Assembly: GCA_009599575.1 (NCBI GenBank)
Contig: VWND01000078.1
Coordinates: 806,001-870,000 of the forward strand
DNA from: Blumeriella jaapii
Taxonomy: Eukaryota; Ascomycota; Leotiomycetes; Helotiales; Drepanopezizaceae
Direction of reading: 5' to 3'
DNA: 64,000 nucleotides
Part shown: one piece after another, positions 26,414 through 41,079 of the stretch
How the letters are laid out: each line of letters opens with the position of its first letter
Position numbering within the stretch: the stretch's first letter is position 1
Made by a program: the position numbers and the translations under genes
Notes under the pieces: generated by a model
Told to the model about the DNA's origin: nothing
What the model saw: only the letters and a program-made list of their open reading frames with translations
The model's database searches: none

Positions 26414-26899
26414 TTTAGATAAAACATTTTATAAAAATAATTGTTAAAAAACCAGTTATTAAAATTATATTAAAAAGAATTGAAAAAAAGTCGGAATAAA
26501 GGCTGGAAAAGCATATTAAATAAAATTCGCTTGGTTTCCTGGAAAATACTTTTCTCGAAGGCTTTATTTTTTCTTTTGTATTTATACACGCTTTTTATTA
26601 AAAATGTAAAAAGTAAAAATCAGTCTGACTATTAATTTAATTTTATCTAAGCTTTATTATTTGAATTAATATTTCCCTGTTTTTTTAATTTTTATATTTT
26701 AATTTTTTATTTACCGGAACGGCAGTTCGATATTATTAAAACAATTTTCTATTATACTATTATATTTATATCGTTATTATCGATATTATAGCTTTTCGCA
26801 TTCGCAACGAACAGGCATTTTCAGCTATTTAAAAAAACTTAGCATTTTCGGCTGCTTAGGAAAATTTCGTACTATCGTTTTTTTTAACGTTACCAGCTT

Positions 26900-29108
26900 T
26901 ATTAAAGATCGAAAATATTTTATTACCAAAGCGCGACGATTTCTCAACTTTTTCTATTTAAAAAATTATTAAAAAAGGCCACGTTTAAAGCGATTCGAAA
27001 AAACTTTTTACCGAGATTTTGATTTATTTAGCTAATAAACGAATCCGCGCCGAATAAAAAAAAAACGATAAATATAAAAAAGTAAAAAAAATATAAGCTA
27101 AAATAAAGCAGAAAAAAACTGAAAAAAAAATTTACGAAATAATCAAAAGATTCGAAAAAGCCAGAAAACGCCGAAACGAATTCCGAAAAAAGATTAAATA
27201 ATTTCAATAAAAACTTAACGCTTTCGAAAATATCGAAAAAAAGGTTTTTATATTTTTTAATATCGTTCCAATTAAAAAAAAACAGAAAATAATTTAAGCT
27301 AGCGATTATTATAAAATATTTTCGGAGCATTACGATAATAATATTTATTGGAAACGATTTAGCATTTTTTTTAAGTATATTATATCTTTTGTAAAAGATA
27401 TAACGAATTCGAGCCGAAAAACATTAAAAATAAAAGACTTTTTAATATATCGAAGAAAAAATATTAAAAAAGCTTAATTTTTTATTCGGCGTATAAAGCG
27501 AAGTTTCCGCCAAAATAAAAGAATAATATTTTGTATTAATTAAAAGAAAATTAACGCCTGTGTTTTAGCTTTCGACGATAAAATAAAAAAAAAATAAATC
27601 GGATACGAACGACGTTTTACGAATATTCGAATTATATAAAACGATTTTAAAAAATAAATATTAAACTTTCTGATAAATGCGGAAAATCGAGAAATCGCGG
27701 CTTCGAATTTATACGATAAAGCGAAGCAAAAAAAGCATAAATTAATTAACGATTTCGTTGTTTATTTAAATAATTTCGAATAGCAATTGCAAATAACAAA
27801 CGATGCGATTAAAAAAAAAATGCTTTTCGCAAAACTTCGATTTACTTTTCGAAAAGAAATTATTAAACGAAGCAATATTACAGTTATAAGCTCGTACGAA
27901 AAATTAATATTAATCGCTCGTCGTATCGAAAATGCTAATAAAATTATTAGCAACGAAACGAAAAATAATAAACGGCGAAACGAACGCAAAAAAAAAAAAA
28001 AGAAAAAAACTTATATTTACGATTAAAGCTTAAAAGCTAAAACAAATATATATCGTTCTCGATTCGAAAATACGTTATAAAAAAAAAAACGAAAGCGAAA
28101 AAACGATAATTTTAACAAAATCTTTTAAAATCTTAGAATTTTTAACGACTTTTTTTACTTTTCGAAATGCAATTGCTGCTAAAAAAAAAAGCATCGTATA
28201 GCTAATTATTTAAAAGTCGAATATTATAAATGCAATAAAAAAAGATATATAATTTTAAACTGCTCCGAAGCTAACAAATTTAAAAATTCGGAAAAAACTT
28301 TCGCTCGATTTTAATTTCGTCGCTGCTAATAAAATCGAACGAAAAAAAAAATAAAAAATAATAATTTCAGTCGAAATTAAAAAAGCCAAAAGCGAAACTC
28401 GTACGAAACGAGCTTTTATCGATTGCGACGCGGAAAAAAACTGCGTAATTTAAAAGTTATCAGTTAAATACGAATAAAAACCAATTTAAAAACGTATTAA
28501 TTTATTTATGGTTAAAAAAAAAAAATATTATTTACGGCACGCATACGCAACTTATTCGCGCTATTAATAATTATAAAACAATTAAAAAAATACAAAGCGA
28601 TTTCGTAGCTTGCGATATAAATATTTCAAAAGTTTTATTTATTTTAAGGTTTTTTTAATTGCGAAATATCGACTCCGTTATAAGTTTTCAAATTAAATCG
28701 TAGCGATATTTAATCGAACGCTTACAGCTTAATTTTGTTATAATTAAACGTTTTAAAAAAAAATCCAAAAAAAAGCAAGCGTTTTGTATCGTTTTGAAAA
28801 AAGCTATTAAAAAACAATATTAATTACTTTTTAAATACGACGACTACGCCGACGTATTTAACGATACCGCCGCGATTATTCTAGTTTTTTATTATTTTAT
28901 AAAATATCGAATAAACTTCGCGAAAAAAAAAAACCTTTTTTAAAAACCAATTTATTTTTTATCGGAATTTAAACTTATCGAATTGCGCGAATATTTCGAT
29001 TCGAGCTTAAAAAAAAGCTGAATAAAAAAATTTATTAGCTTTGCCGGCGCACCGGTAATATTTATACCGAAAAAAAACGGAAGTTTACGATTATACGTCG
29101 ATTATAAA
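26900..29108 (+). pseudogene. element C gag, protease and first part of reverse transcriptase
   Basis: A decayed polyprotein. A CCHC-like knuckle remnant is readable at about 28205-28270 (EYYKCNKKRYIILNCSE, with the Gly and His positions altered). A retropepsin remnant is at about 28410 (FIDCDAEKNCVI, near the D-[ST]-G-A pattern). The reverse transcriptase start is at about 29040-29108, including IYTEKKRK and the VDYKN block, where element A interrupts it. Many in-frame stops, mostly TAA and TAG. Confidence 0.75.
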
Positions 29109-29204
29109 AATCTTGTGACGACTCACTCGTTTGCCCCTCGTGTCACCCCAGCAACTACGTATAGTTGCAAGCTCCCTGATCTCCTGGTGGATCTTTCTAT
29201 TAAC

Positions 29205-29387
29205 TGTTGCTAAATTAAGTGTCACGTGTTACTCACATAACTGGTTGCCAAAACAACTAGTTCCCGAGTACCGTGCACGCCCCATAAGGACGCACACCAT
29301 ACCTGAATACTACTACAAGTCAACCAACCCTATCGTATGCACTTATTGCTCCCTCTGCCTACTAACTAATCAAAAATACTAGCAATA
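29205..29387 (+). repeat. copia-1 5' LTR
   Basis: Contains CACGTG at 29223-29228. Differs from the 3' copy mainly by C/T and G/A transitions. Confidence 0.9.
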
Positions 29388-29499
29388 GATTATAAGCCCC
29401 GGCAACAAGTTTGTTATATTCATTTTCGATATTCCGACTTTAGCGCATACGCGTAAGAAATAATCGAACCCTCGGCGCGAACAATCACGTCGGAAACCG

Positions 29500-32400
29500 T
29501 CAAAATGGCAAGCAACGCTAAAAAGCGATCTGCTGCTGAAACTGCAGCTAATAAAAAAAAGCTCTATCCCCTAGAAAAGCTGCAATCAAAGCGAATACTA
29601 CTTTAATCTCATTTAAAAAAACGATAGCAAAAAAGTCAGATAAAATAACAAAAACTAATCCTGCCGGACTTTTATCTACTTTTGCTGCTGCTTCTATAAC
29701 CTTCCCTAAATTATTTCCTTTTTTACTTTCCGATCTGCGATTTTAATTAAATAAATTCGGTGCGAGCAAAACCAAACATACTAGCAAAAAAAACTCCGAT
29801 ATTAAAAAAAAAAAAACAATTTTTCCTTATCCTATTAAAAAACGCTTTCAATTCCCCCGATCGCATTTAAAAAAAAAAAGAAAACTTACGTGGCAGATCT
29901 TTTACATCTTCGGAAATCGACGTTGATTATTTAAATATTCGAAAATCATAAACACCGAATTTTCCTTTTTAAAAAATCACAAAACCTTAAGCTAAATCAC
30001 GATCAAAATCTTAAAAAAAAAAAACTCCTCCGAAAACCTTTTTTTATTTGGAAAATCATCTTTTTTTTTACCAAAACCCTTCGAATTTGCGCGTCCGCGC
30101 AAAATAATTATAATTTTTATAAATTTCTTTAAAGCTACAAAGCTAAAAGGCGCTAATAATTATTAATTATAAAAAAACAAAATTATATTTATCGCAAACA
30201 CAAACTATTTAATCAAATTCCTGAATTTAAAATCGAAGTTATATATTCCGGCTGAAATAAACGAATAAAATAAAAACCATTCCGCTGCTGCATTTAAAAT
30301 ATGGCAGGACTGAAACTCCGGTAATTTTCAAATAAAATTTGTAATATTTGCAAACTACAAGCCTGGCCCAAAAAAACATATTATTAAAAAAAAGACTGCT
30401 TTTAATATATAAAAATCCTTATAATAATAATATAAAAGCTTTAAAACAGTTCTGAAATACAACGCAATTCAAAAACTACGTTATTATTAATTACGACGAT
30501 TATTTCTTATTCGAAAAGTTTATTCAGGCCTTCCGACTTTTTGTTACGAAGCTGGAGGCTTTAAATATCGCCCTATTTATGTAATAAAACCCAATTATAT
30601 TTATTGCCGTATATTTAAAAAAATACGCCATATAAGCCGAACGCTAACGATTTTTATTTCGAATCTTTAAATTAAAATTTAAAATCACTTTTGAAAATCT
30701 AATTAAAAATATTACAAATAAAGCTAAAGCTCGTACGAGCGAATTTACTAAAATTAACAGCGGTCAAGCTTTATATAATAACAAATTTAATTTTGCTATT
30801 AATAAAAGTAAAAGCGAAAAAAAAAACCAAAACAACAACGCTAACAACGCCAACGCTAATAAAAAAAACAATAATAAAGCAAAAGAAAACAATTCCAAGC
30901 CATTTTACGCTATTATATGCAAATATTGCAAGCAAAAAAAGCTTTAACATAAGCATAACGATTGTTTTAAAATTAACAAAAAAAAGCGAAAAACCTGGAA
31001 AAAGCGTACAAAAAAAAAATATATTGCTTTTAAAAAAACGTTAAAAAAAAAATCTTTTAACGACGACGACGAAAAAGAAATGTTCGATAAACTAGTTGTT
31101 TTTACTAAATTACCCCCTGATAACGTTATTACTTTTGAAAACAACTTTTTTTTTATATTCAAAAAAAAAAAAAATCGCTGGCTTTATAATACAAAAGCTA
31201 TAAATTATATTTGCAACGATTTTTTTAAATTTACTTTTTACAAACCCAGAAACGATTTACCTCTAATAGCTACTGCAAATAGGCCAATCAAACCCCTAGG
31301 TCTAGGCATTTATATTATTCGTACGCTCAAAACAAATGGTTCTGTACGAATGCTAGAATTATATAATACGGTTTATATGCCTTTTTGCCCTGTTTCGCTT
31401 TTTTCAAGCTTCAAGCTCAATAAGCTTAAAAGCTACCTGAAATCGAATATTTTTTATATAATCAACGATAATAAAATCTGCGCTGTTAATAAAAAATTGT
31501 TTATTATAAAAAAGCTTTTAATCAGTAATTCAACCTACGTCGCAATACACGCTTTATCTGCTATTATTAAAAAAGCTCCAATTGATATCGAATTTTAATA
31601 CAAACGTTTCTGTCATTCTGGGCTATAAGCAGTTCGAAACATCCAAAACAATATTATTAATATAAAATTTAAAAAAAACTAAAACAAATAAAACACGTAT
31701 ATATTAATTTTGCGAATTTGGCCGACCTATTAAAAAAAACGAATAAGCGTTCGGCTCGCCCCAGATCTACTAAAGCTTTTAATAAATTACACGTTAATAT
31801 AATACATTTTATTCCAAACGGTATTCACGGCCATAAATATGCTTCGATTTTTACCTGCCCTGCATTTATAATTCGTTAAAGTTATATATATTCCAAAAAA
31901 AATAAAACTTTTCAAATTAATAAAAAAATAATCCGTTTTGCTAAAACCTAATACAACCGTATAATTAAAAAATGGCGTTATAATAAAAGCAAAAAATACA
32001 GCCTTACGCAAATACGAAAGCTAGCTAAGCATTTTGGAATAATTCTAAAAGAATCTACTTTTTACATTTTAAAATAAAACGGTCGATCAGAACGTTCGAT
32101 TCGCATTCTGATGGAAAAGCTTCGAACTGCTATAATTAATCAAAAAATTCCGGAGTTTTTATAGCCAAAAACCCTATTAATTGTAATTTATATTATCAAT
32201 CTTACGGCTAATATTTAATTAAATAATAAAACCTTTTATCAAGCTTTTTTGGAATAAAATTTAGTCAAAAATAAAATATAAGCCTTCGGTTAAACACCTT
32301 CGAGTTTTTAGGCTTTAAAATCTACGTTCTTATCGAACCTGAACGACGTGTTTAAAATCGCAAGCTTACTTTTAAAGCCGAAGTAAAAATTTTTATTAAA

Positions 32401-34510
32401 TTTAAAAAAAATAATATTTAAAAAATTTACGTTTCTGTTAAAGCTGGAAACAAAATTATCAGATCTTTTTATATAAGATTTAATAAAAATAGTTTTATCA
32501 CCGATCTTATTTTTCAGCTCGAATCTGATTAGTCTGATATACTTTTAGCTAGAAATAATTTAAGTAAAAACTTTATACTGAACGATTATAATAATAATCA
32601 AGTTATTAACGGTAAACTAAAAAAAAAAAATAATAATAACGAACTTTCTAAACCATACAAAAAAGATTAGCAAAACGATAACAATTTAAATAATACAATT
32701 GTCGCATTTAAAATAAGCGAAATCGCTGTATTATTACTAATTTTTATTATTAAAAAAACTAAAGCTAAAAAAGTCTGGCCCATTGTTTTTTTATCTAAAC
32801 GAATTAATATACGCTCCGATAAATTACTTAAAAAACGTCGTATTTAATTTTGATACGTTTTTATACAATTACGCTTTCGCTGCTAGCTTTGATAAATCCT
32901 TTTTTATAAACGACCCTTATATATTTAAAAAAGCTTTTGCTAAAATTAACGGAAATTAATAGCGCTTTGCAATAATCAAAAAGTACAAATCACTTTTATA
33001 TAAAAAAACCTGAACCATTATAAAAAAAGCAAACGTTTCTAAAAGCTGTCGTATTTTAAATTTCAAATTACTATTCAAATCTAAAAGAAATAAAAACGGT
33101 AAAATTAATAAATATAAAGTCCGATTCGTCGTTTAAAAAAAAATTCTTTTAAAAATACGGTCAAAATTATAACCAAACCTACGCTAGTATTTGTAAATCG
33201 GCTGTTTAAAAAATCGCTATTAATATTGCTGCTATAATAAATTACGAACTTAAATAATACGATATAAAAACTGTATTTTTAAACAATAATGCAAATAACG
33301 ATATTTACGTTAAATTCTTTCCTGGCTAAATCGAATCAAAAATCAGATTTACTTATAACCATTGTTTTAAGTTGCTTAAAACCCTGTACGATTTTAAGCA
33401 ATCCCTACGATTTTGGCAAACCAAGCTTCGTACGAAACTAGTTAAGCTTGATTTTTATTTTATAAAAACCGATAACTGCGTTTATATTAATAAAACTATT
33501 AAAATTTGCATCGTTATTTACGTCGACGATTTTTTAATACTAGCCAAAAAAGATTTTGTTTTCGATAAATTCAAAAAAAATTTGCATGTTTTTTTTTTTC
33601 GATATGCAATCGTAAAAAAAAGCAAAATACTTTTTAAATATTCGTATTATCAAAAATAAAATAGCATATACTATTTTTTTTTTTGCCAAAATGCCTATAT
33701 TAATAAAGTTTTAAACAGATTCGGTATATTTAATTGCAAAAGCGCAACTACGCTTTTTGCGTCGAGTTCCGAAATTTATATAATTAAATTCGAAGGCCAA
33801 GCCATATTTCACGATATTAAGCTATATTAATCGATTTGCGGCTTTTTATAATACCTCGCTATTTAAACACGCTGGAATATTGCATACCACTATTTTATTT
33901 TAGCTAAATTTCTTACAAATCCGTTTTTATAATATATCGCCGCCGCTAAACGCGTAATATAATATTTACAAAAAACAAAAATGTTTTGCCTAATATTTAA
34001 AAAACAAATCACGGATAAAGCCAAAATAAAATTATACGGCTTTTGCGATTCTGATTAGGCTAAAGTCCGAATAAATAAAATATTATATAATAATGCTACG
34101 TTCTTTTTTGCAAAAGCTATTTTTGCAATTATTTCAAAGCGCCAAACTATCGTTGCTTTTTTTTCTATTAAAGCTAAATACGTTGCTATATGCAAATTCG
34201 CTTAAAAAGCCGCTTAGATTCGCCAAATTCTATAGAAAATAAGTTATAATCGCTTAAATGCTTAATATATCGAAATAAATTACGACAGCCAAAAAGCTTT
34301 TTTATTAGCTGAAAACTCCGAATATTATCAACGCACGAAGCATATTAATATCAAATATTATTACGTTCGTTCCGAAATTGCTGTTAATAAGCTAGATTTG
34401 TATTACGTTCAAAGCAAAAACAATGCAACTGACGGCTTTACAAAGCTATTCTCGGAAACTAACCACGTTGTATAATATAAGCTACTAGGCTTACAACTAT
34501 TCGATTTAAA
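29500..34510 (+). pseudogene. copia-1 gag-pol remnant
   Basis: Decayed by stops but domains are readable. Protease region at about 31179-31240: WLYNTKAINYICND, where the catalytic Asp-Thr-Gly-Ala has become NTKA by G-to-A change, inside an open stretch 31080-31598. Integrase at about 32050-32350: NGRSERSIRILMEKLRTA. Reverse transcriptase at 33372-33659: LYDFKQSLRFWQTKL and IVIYVDDFLIL, with the YVDD motif still intact at about 33519-33530. RNase H at about 34030-34480, with KRQTIVAFFSIKAKYVA and RTKHINIKYYYVR. Confidence 0.85.
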
Positions 34511-34717
34511 AGTCTAGTGCAAAATTAATGAAAAAAAGATGTGTATTATATATACAAATATAGGAGGTTTTACAGCGCTTTTAAAAGACGCTGAGTTTAC
34601 TTTCAAAACATACAAAATAAATGACGCACAAAATATAACGTTATAATTAGTTTTTTTTTACTAACAGGCGCATTGCAATCAGCTTTAAAGCTGCTATTGC
34701 ACGCTGTCAAAAAGGTG

Positions 34718-34900
34718 TGTTGCTAAATTAAATGTCACGTGTTACTCATATGACTGATTGCCAAAACAACTAGTTCCCGAGTACCGTGCACGCCCCATAA
34801 GGGCGCACACCATACCTGAATACTACTACAAATCAACCAACCCTATCGTGTGCACTCATTGCTCCCTCTGCCTACTAACTAGTCAAAAATACTAGCAATA
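34718..34900 (+). repeat. copia-1 3' LTR
   Basis: Preceded by AAAAAGGTG. Contains CACGTG at 34736-34741. Same length as the 5' LTR. Confidence 0.9.
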
Positions 34901-35639
34901 TTAACTATAGAGATTATTTATATATATAAAGCTTTTTTCTTTTAATAACCTTTGCCCTCTGCAATTATTGATTTAAATAAATATCTTTGTTACAAAACCA
35001 AAGGCTCGTTTTTTATATTATGTAAATACGGCGACCAGTTAACTGATTTCTCAGCCTTCCGACTGATTAGATCGTTATATTATTAATAATTTTTTTTTTG
35101 CGCTGGCGACGGCGTAAATTTTTTTTTTTTTCGAATTTCTCACGGGTCATACCAAAGTGATCGATCGGTCGTAAAAAGGCTTATTTCCGTATTTCGCGAA
35201 AAATAGCTTTTGTTTCAACGATTTTTCTTTCAGCAGAGCTTTTCAGCTTCTGCTACTATATTTTAATCTTTCTTTTCTTAATCAGCGAAAAAGCAGCCTC
35301 CCTCAAAAGCTTTTTTTTTTAAAAAACAGTTTTTCTTCCGAGAAAAAAAAAACAAAGAAAAAGGCAGAGCGCCAACCATTTCGCTTGCCACCTTTTTGCA
35401 GCTTAGCGCTGAAAGCGTTTAATTAAGACTTTTGCAAAATCAATTGAAAAAAGCGTAAAAGCGTAAACGACAATTTTTGGAAATTATACGATTGCGACAG
35501 ATTTTTTAATTAAAGCGTTTGGTAGAATTTATCGAACGTGCTTTTGCTAGTCGCGAATCTGCTTCTTTTTTTTTTCGCAACGTTTTATTTTAATTAACAA
35601 ACGCTGCATCAATTTCTACGCTTTTCGCGAATTTTTTTT

Positions 35640-38600
35640 GGATTTTCCTCTAACGGCCAAGATTTTAGCGTGTTTTTTAAACGCTATAGTTTTTATTTAT
35701 TTGCTGACTTTCGATTAGCTCGCATAAAGCGCGTTTCGAATTTTGAGTTTAATCTAAATAATAATAAAAATTATAAAACACGCTATTAAGAAATTAAAGT
35801 TTTCGATAATTTCGAATTTTACTACGACTATTTTGCTAGCGATCGATTTCGCAAGAATTATATATTCGATTAAATCGAAAACGTAGCAAAAGAGTTTTTA
35901 ACCTCGCGTATTTTGAACCGTTCCGATTTTATATTTTTCGAAAAATTAATAAAAAAGATCGCCGATTTCCTGGCCGATTTTTTAAACGTTTAAAAAGCGG
36001 AAGACGAGTTTAAAATGCTTGCAATAAATACGCACGACGACTTTTAGCGATTTTATCTGCGATTTTTCATTTTCGCAGCGAACGCTTAAATACGGACTAA
36101 TAAACAGCTTCGGAACGCCTTCCGCGATAAAATATTAAAGCGTTTACGAAAAAAGCTGTATTTGGAATAGGCGCGTATAACGATTTTTAAAAATTGGCTC
36201 ACCGCCGTTCGTTAAGAAAAATAAAGTTAATTGGCTAAACGAATTTTATACGCGAGTCGCTTTTTAACCAAGTTTATTATTTATTAAAATGGTAGGTTTT
36301 TAACCAAAGCGTATTACGAATCAAATCGTACGTACGAGAATCGTTCAAATGTTTTACAAGCTTTTTTTTTAGCCTTCTGTTGTTTTTTTTATTTTTTTAC
36401 GCTAAAACGCTTTTTTTAGCGTTTTTTTTTTTCGATCGGATCAACGATAACGTTCGTTTTTTATTTTATATTAGAAAGTTTAGAAAGGTTAATTTGCACG
36501 ACCTTTTACGGGCCGATTTTCGGTTCTATTTAAAAGTCTTTTTAAGCTGGTAAATGTAAACGAGATCGAACCGGCCGAAAATCGCTTTTTGATAATAATA
36601 GTAAAAACGAAAATTCTTTTTCAAACGATTTTCAAAATGTATATAAGAAAATTAAAAGTTTTTCCGTTAGTCGGAAAAACGCTTAGGCTTTAGCAAAGCT
36701 TTTTTTTTAAACGTATTGCGCGATATGCGTTATTTTAACGTTCGAAAGCTTTTTGATAGCGATTTTTTAATAATTTCCGTTATATTTATTAAAATTGGCT
36801 TTTCGTACAAAATAAAAGCGTTCGCCGATTTTAAAGCGAACGGTTACGCGTTAATCGATTCGGCGCTGATTAAGTTTTTTTTTTTTTTTTAAAAAACTTT
36901 TGATTTAATTTTTTTCGGCTTTTTTTTTTGTAAAAGGGTATAATAGAGCTCGTAGCTATTTAATTATATATTTTACGTTTTTTAATTTTATTGTTAATAA
37001 TCGAATACAATCGTTTATTTTTTTTTTAATTATTAATTTCGGAAATTATAATATGATTTTAAAAAAAGCTTGGTTGGCCGAACATTAAGTTCTATTAGAT
37101 TGTAATAAACGCAAGCTTTATTAGCCAAAGTCTTATCTTTTTACAGCTTTTTACGCTTGTTATATTAAAGTTTTTTATTTGCATTTTCGAAAAATTTAAT
37201 TTCGCTATTAAAACGACGCTGCAAAACGTGATAAAAACCTTGATTAATTATGGCAAATTTACGACGCTGCGCGAAGCGCGAAAAAGTCGAATTTTATTCG
37301 CGGTGTTAATTTCGATAGCGACGCCAGTAAAATAATATAAAAAATCACGCCATTATTTTCTTAGGCTGCCGATCTTTTTTTTATTATTTTTTTTTTTTTT
37401 TTTTTTTTTTCGTCAGAACAGCTTTTTCGTTCTACGAAAAACAGTTATATTAAAAACCGAAGAAAAGCTTTCGCCGCGATAGCCTTTTAGCTTAATATAA
37501 TCGATAGTTTAAATAAGCTATTTTTTGAACTTTTTAAACGATCAGTTCGAAGACGAGTTTTTTAATCTATTGCTTATTTAATTTTTATTTGCTAAATTAT
37601 TGCATACGCTTTTAAGCTGATTTTCAGAAAAAAAACAGTTGAAATATTTTTAATTTTTTTGTACGAAATCGACAGAATATTAAACGATTTTACGTATAAC
37701 ATTTTTTTTAAGATTTAATTTTATAGTTTTTTCGAACGTTTCAGAATTAATGAAATATCGATTTCGACTTTTTTAATTAGCTTAGCAGAGCTAACTTCGA
37801 ATAAATTTTTTTTCGAATTTTTTTTTCCGGAGTATAAAAACTTCGAATACGTGTTTTTAAGGCCGCTAGTAACGAGCTAGCCTTTCACCGGCTTTACGAT
37901 TATAAAATCGAGTTTATTATAAATAAAAAAGAGCTGAAATACACTTTTTTGTATAAGATGTCGATTTCAAAATTCGAGATTATTAAGATTTATTTGCAAA
38001 ATAACTTCGATAAAGGTTTTATCGAATTTTCTACCGCTTTTTTCGCTGCTCTAATGCTTTTCGCTAAAAAACCCGACGGTTTATTGCGTTTTTGTATCGA
38101 TTATCGAGCTTTTAATAATATTATTCGTAAGAATCGCTATTTTTTTTTTTTTATCGATAAGACTTTTGTTTGTTTTTCGAAAGCGCGAATTTTTACGAAG
38201 CTCGATATTCGTTAAGCTTTTTATAGAATTCGAATGGATTTCGCTAATAAAAAATTAACGACGTTTCGTACGCGTTACGGCGCTTATAAATATAAGATGC
38301 TACTTTTTGGCTTTATTAATAAATTCGTAATTTATTAACGTTATATAAACGACGTTTTTTTCGATTATTTAAACGATTTTTATATTGTATATTTGAATAA
38401 CATTTTTATTTATTCGTCCGATTTTTTAAAATATATTATATACGTTCGCAAAGTGTTTTAAAGGTTCGCTGACGCTGGATTACAGGCCGATATTCGAAAG
38501 TTTAAATTCAACGTTACTCGGATCCGTTATTTAAGCTTTATTATTTTTATTAAAAGTCTAGAAATAAACCCAAAGAAAATCTCCGTGGTCGCTTATTGGA

Positions 38601-40735
38601 AGCTTTTTATTATTGTAAAAGATATATAAAACTTTTTTGGTTTTTGTAATTTTTACCGACGTTTTATTCGAGATTACGATATAATTGCAAAGTTTTTGAT
38701 TTATTTAATTAAAATTAACGTTTTTTATAATTTCACTTTTGAATATTAAAAAAGTTTCGACCTTTTTATATTAGCTTTTATTATTATATTAGTTTTATAA
38801 TATTATAGGCAAGACTTTTTTTGCATATTAAAAATTGACGCTTTCGACGGCGTAATAGCTTTTGTGCTTTCGCAATTTTATAACGACGATTGGCTTTTAA
38901 TCGCTTATTTCAGCAAAACTATAGCTTTCGCAAAGCTAAACTACGTCGTATACGATAAAAAAATATTCGCAATCGTAAGATTTTTAGGCAACTTTCGTAC
39001 TGAATTAGCTAGCTTAGTTTATTAAATTAAAATAATTATTAATTACAAAGCTTTGGAATATTTTATAACTTTTAAACTTTTGAACGTTCGATAGATACGC
39101 TGGGCCGAGCTTTTCGCCGATTACAATTTTTTTATTACGTATAGACCAGATAAATACAATTTTTTGGCTGACGCATTAATACGTCGTACGAGCGAACTCG
39201 ATCGCTAAAACTTTTAAACGCATTCAGCGCCTGCAAACCTTTTTTCGAGCCGATCAGATCGATTACCGCCTTTTGATTAAAAAATTTCGATTTTTTACGG
39301 CTTTCGAAACAGCTGTTTTTATCGTTGAAATAGCTGATTTCTTTTTCGTATTTCGTATTGTTGATTAGCTTTTCCACGCTAATCGTATAACTAGCAGCCT
39401 GATGGCCTTCCGAAAAAAAGCTGTACGAAACGTTACGAAAAGAAACGACGATAATAATACTTCGTTTTCGTATATATTTAAACGCGATCTGCTGCTATAT
39501 TACGGTCGCTTAATAATATCAGACGTCGATTACTTTCGTTTGGCCTTTGTACGAAAAGTGTACGACCAGATTTCCATCGCTTATTTTAGCGTTCGCAAAA
39601 TTACGCAATTGTTTTCGAATTAATATTATTAGCGAAGTATAACAGCTTTCGTAAAACAATATTATCGTAACTGCCACGTTTATCGAAAAAGTTCTGTTTT
39701 AAAAAATAAGCGCTTCGGCCTTTTTCAGCTTTTTTCTGTTTTTGACCATTTTTAAAAGCACGTTATAATAGACTTTTGCAGTTTTAATAAAAATAAACAC
39801 GGTTACGATAACGTATTCGTAATAATAAATCGCTTTTTTAAGAAAGCTATTTCGATTTTTTATTATAAAAATATCGACGTTCGAAGCTTCGCTAAATTGT
39901 ATATATTTCACGTATATAAATATTTTGGCTTTTTAAAAAGTATTATTAGCGATCGTGGCCTTTAGAATTAGTTTATTTTCTGATCTGAATTAAACAAAAT
40001 ATTCGATACGCAACTGAAGCTTTCGACAGCCGCTTATTTTGAAACCGATGGTCAAACCGAAATTTACAATTAATATTTGCAAAAACGCTTTCGATTTTTT
40101 ATAAATTTTTATTAAAACGATTAAAGCGAATTTTTTTTAATAATGGATTTCGTTTAAATGGTTTTTTTTTACGAAAGTCTAGATGGCCTTTCATTTTTTG
40201 AAATTGTATACGGTTATATTTTTTATATTAATTAAAATTAAAAGCTCGATATTTTTTTTTTTTTAATTTTTTATATAAGCTAAACGCAGACGAAGCTCGT
40301 ACGTACGCTCGCCGCTATTACGACGCTTGGAATTTCGTTAAATCGCATTTTTAATAAGCTTACGATAAAATAAAAAAAAGTACGAATAGGTTTCGCCGCG
40401 CGATCGATTTTAACGTTGGCGATTACGTTTGGCTCGATATGCGTTTATTTCCGATTTTCCGGCCTTTTCGCAAATTCGACAATTTTACAAACGGCTTTTT
40501 TAAAATTATAGCTAAAATTTTCGACAACGCTTTTAAGCTAGATTTTTTTAGTATTATAAACGTACATTCGGTTTTTTACGCTAGTCGATTGCGTAAAACA
40601 GCTGACGACGCGCTTTCAGATCAGGTTAATTTAGCTTTTAAACTTATTAATATAATTGGTGAATTTAAATACGAAATCGAAAAATTGATCGCTTATCGAA
40701 TACAGCGGAAAACCTTTTAATATAAAGCTTTTTAA
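35640..40735 (+). pseudogene. element A gag-pol remnant
   Basis: Gypsy order on the plus strand. A gag capsid-like stretch lies around 35840-36220. Reverse transcriptase: open frame 37949-38215 with DKGFIEFSTAFFAALMLFAK, CIDYRAFNNIIRKNRY and FTKLDIR. The catalytic box at about 38385-38420 reads YLNN instead of YLDD (two G-to-A changes). RNase H follows to about 39120, then integrase to about 40330. The C-terminal chromodomain-type end at 40439-40720 has INVHSVFYASRLRKTADDAL. Stops are frequent. Confidence 0.85.
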
Positions 40736-41079
40736 GTAGGTTTAAATAAAGATTTTACGTGGTACTTCGCGTTTGACTTTATGTACGCTTTTTTAAAAGT
40801 GCGCGACTTTTATTTGGCGTATAAAAAGCTTTCCGGTCCTTTTGCAAAACTTGTAAACTAGCTGAAGGCGTATTTTAAAGGTTTGGATTCGTACGATTAT
40901 TTGGATAGCGACGTACCAATGGATAAAAACTCGAGGGCGCGTTTTTTTCGGACGGGGGGATAGTATAACGACTTATTTATTTGCTTTTCGTGTTATTCTA
41001 GCAACTACGTATAGTTGCAAGCTTTTTGGTTTTTTGGTGGGTTTTCCTATCAATTGTGAAAACTATTTATGTATATAAG

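Larger units (their letters stand above)
29205..34900 (+). mobile_element. Ty1/copia retrotransposon copia-1, nested in the 5' LTR of A
   Basis: Two 183-base LTRs (29205-29387 and 34718-34900), starting TGTTGCTA and ending TAGCAATA. TSD TTAAC at 29200-29204 and 34901-34905. Internal order gag, protease, integrase, reverse transcriptase, RNase H is diagnostic of copia. Total length 5,696 bases. Confidence 0.93.
29114..35079 (+). repeat. 5' LTR of element A, split by copia-1
   Basis: The left part is 29114-29204 and the right part 34906-35079, together 265 bases, the same as the solo LTR at 25719. The inserted material is copia-1 plus one TSD copy. Confidence 0.9.

Noticed and set aside
27028..27330. 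Phe-rich membrane-like minus-strand frame
   Set aside because: Phe/Lys-rich frames are a product of AT-rich RIP DNA read antisense to element C gag.
33372..33659. Intact reverse transcriptase gene
   Set aside because: YVDD is intact but the frame is only 95 codons, flanked by stops, inside a decayed copia polyprotein.
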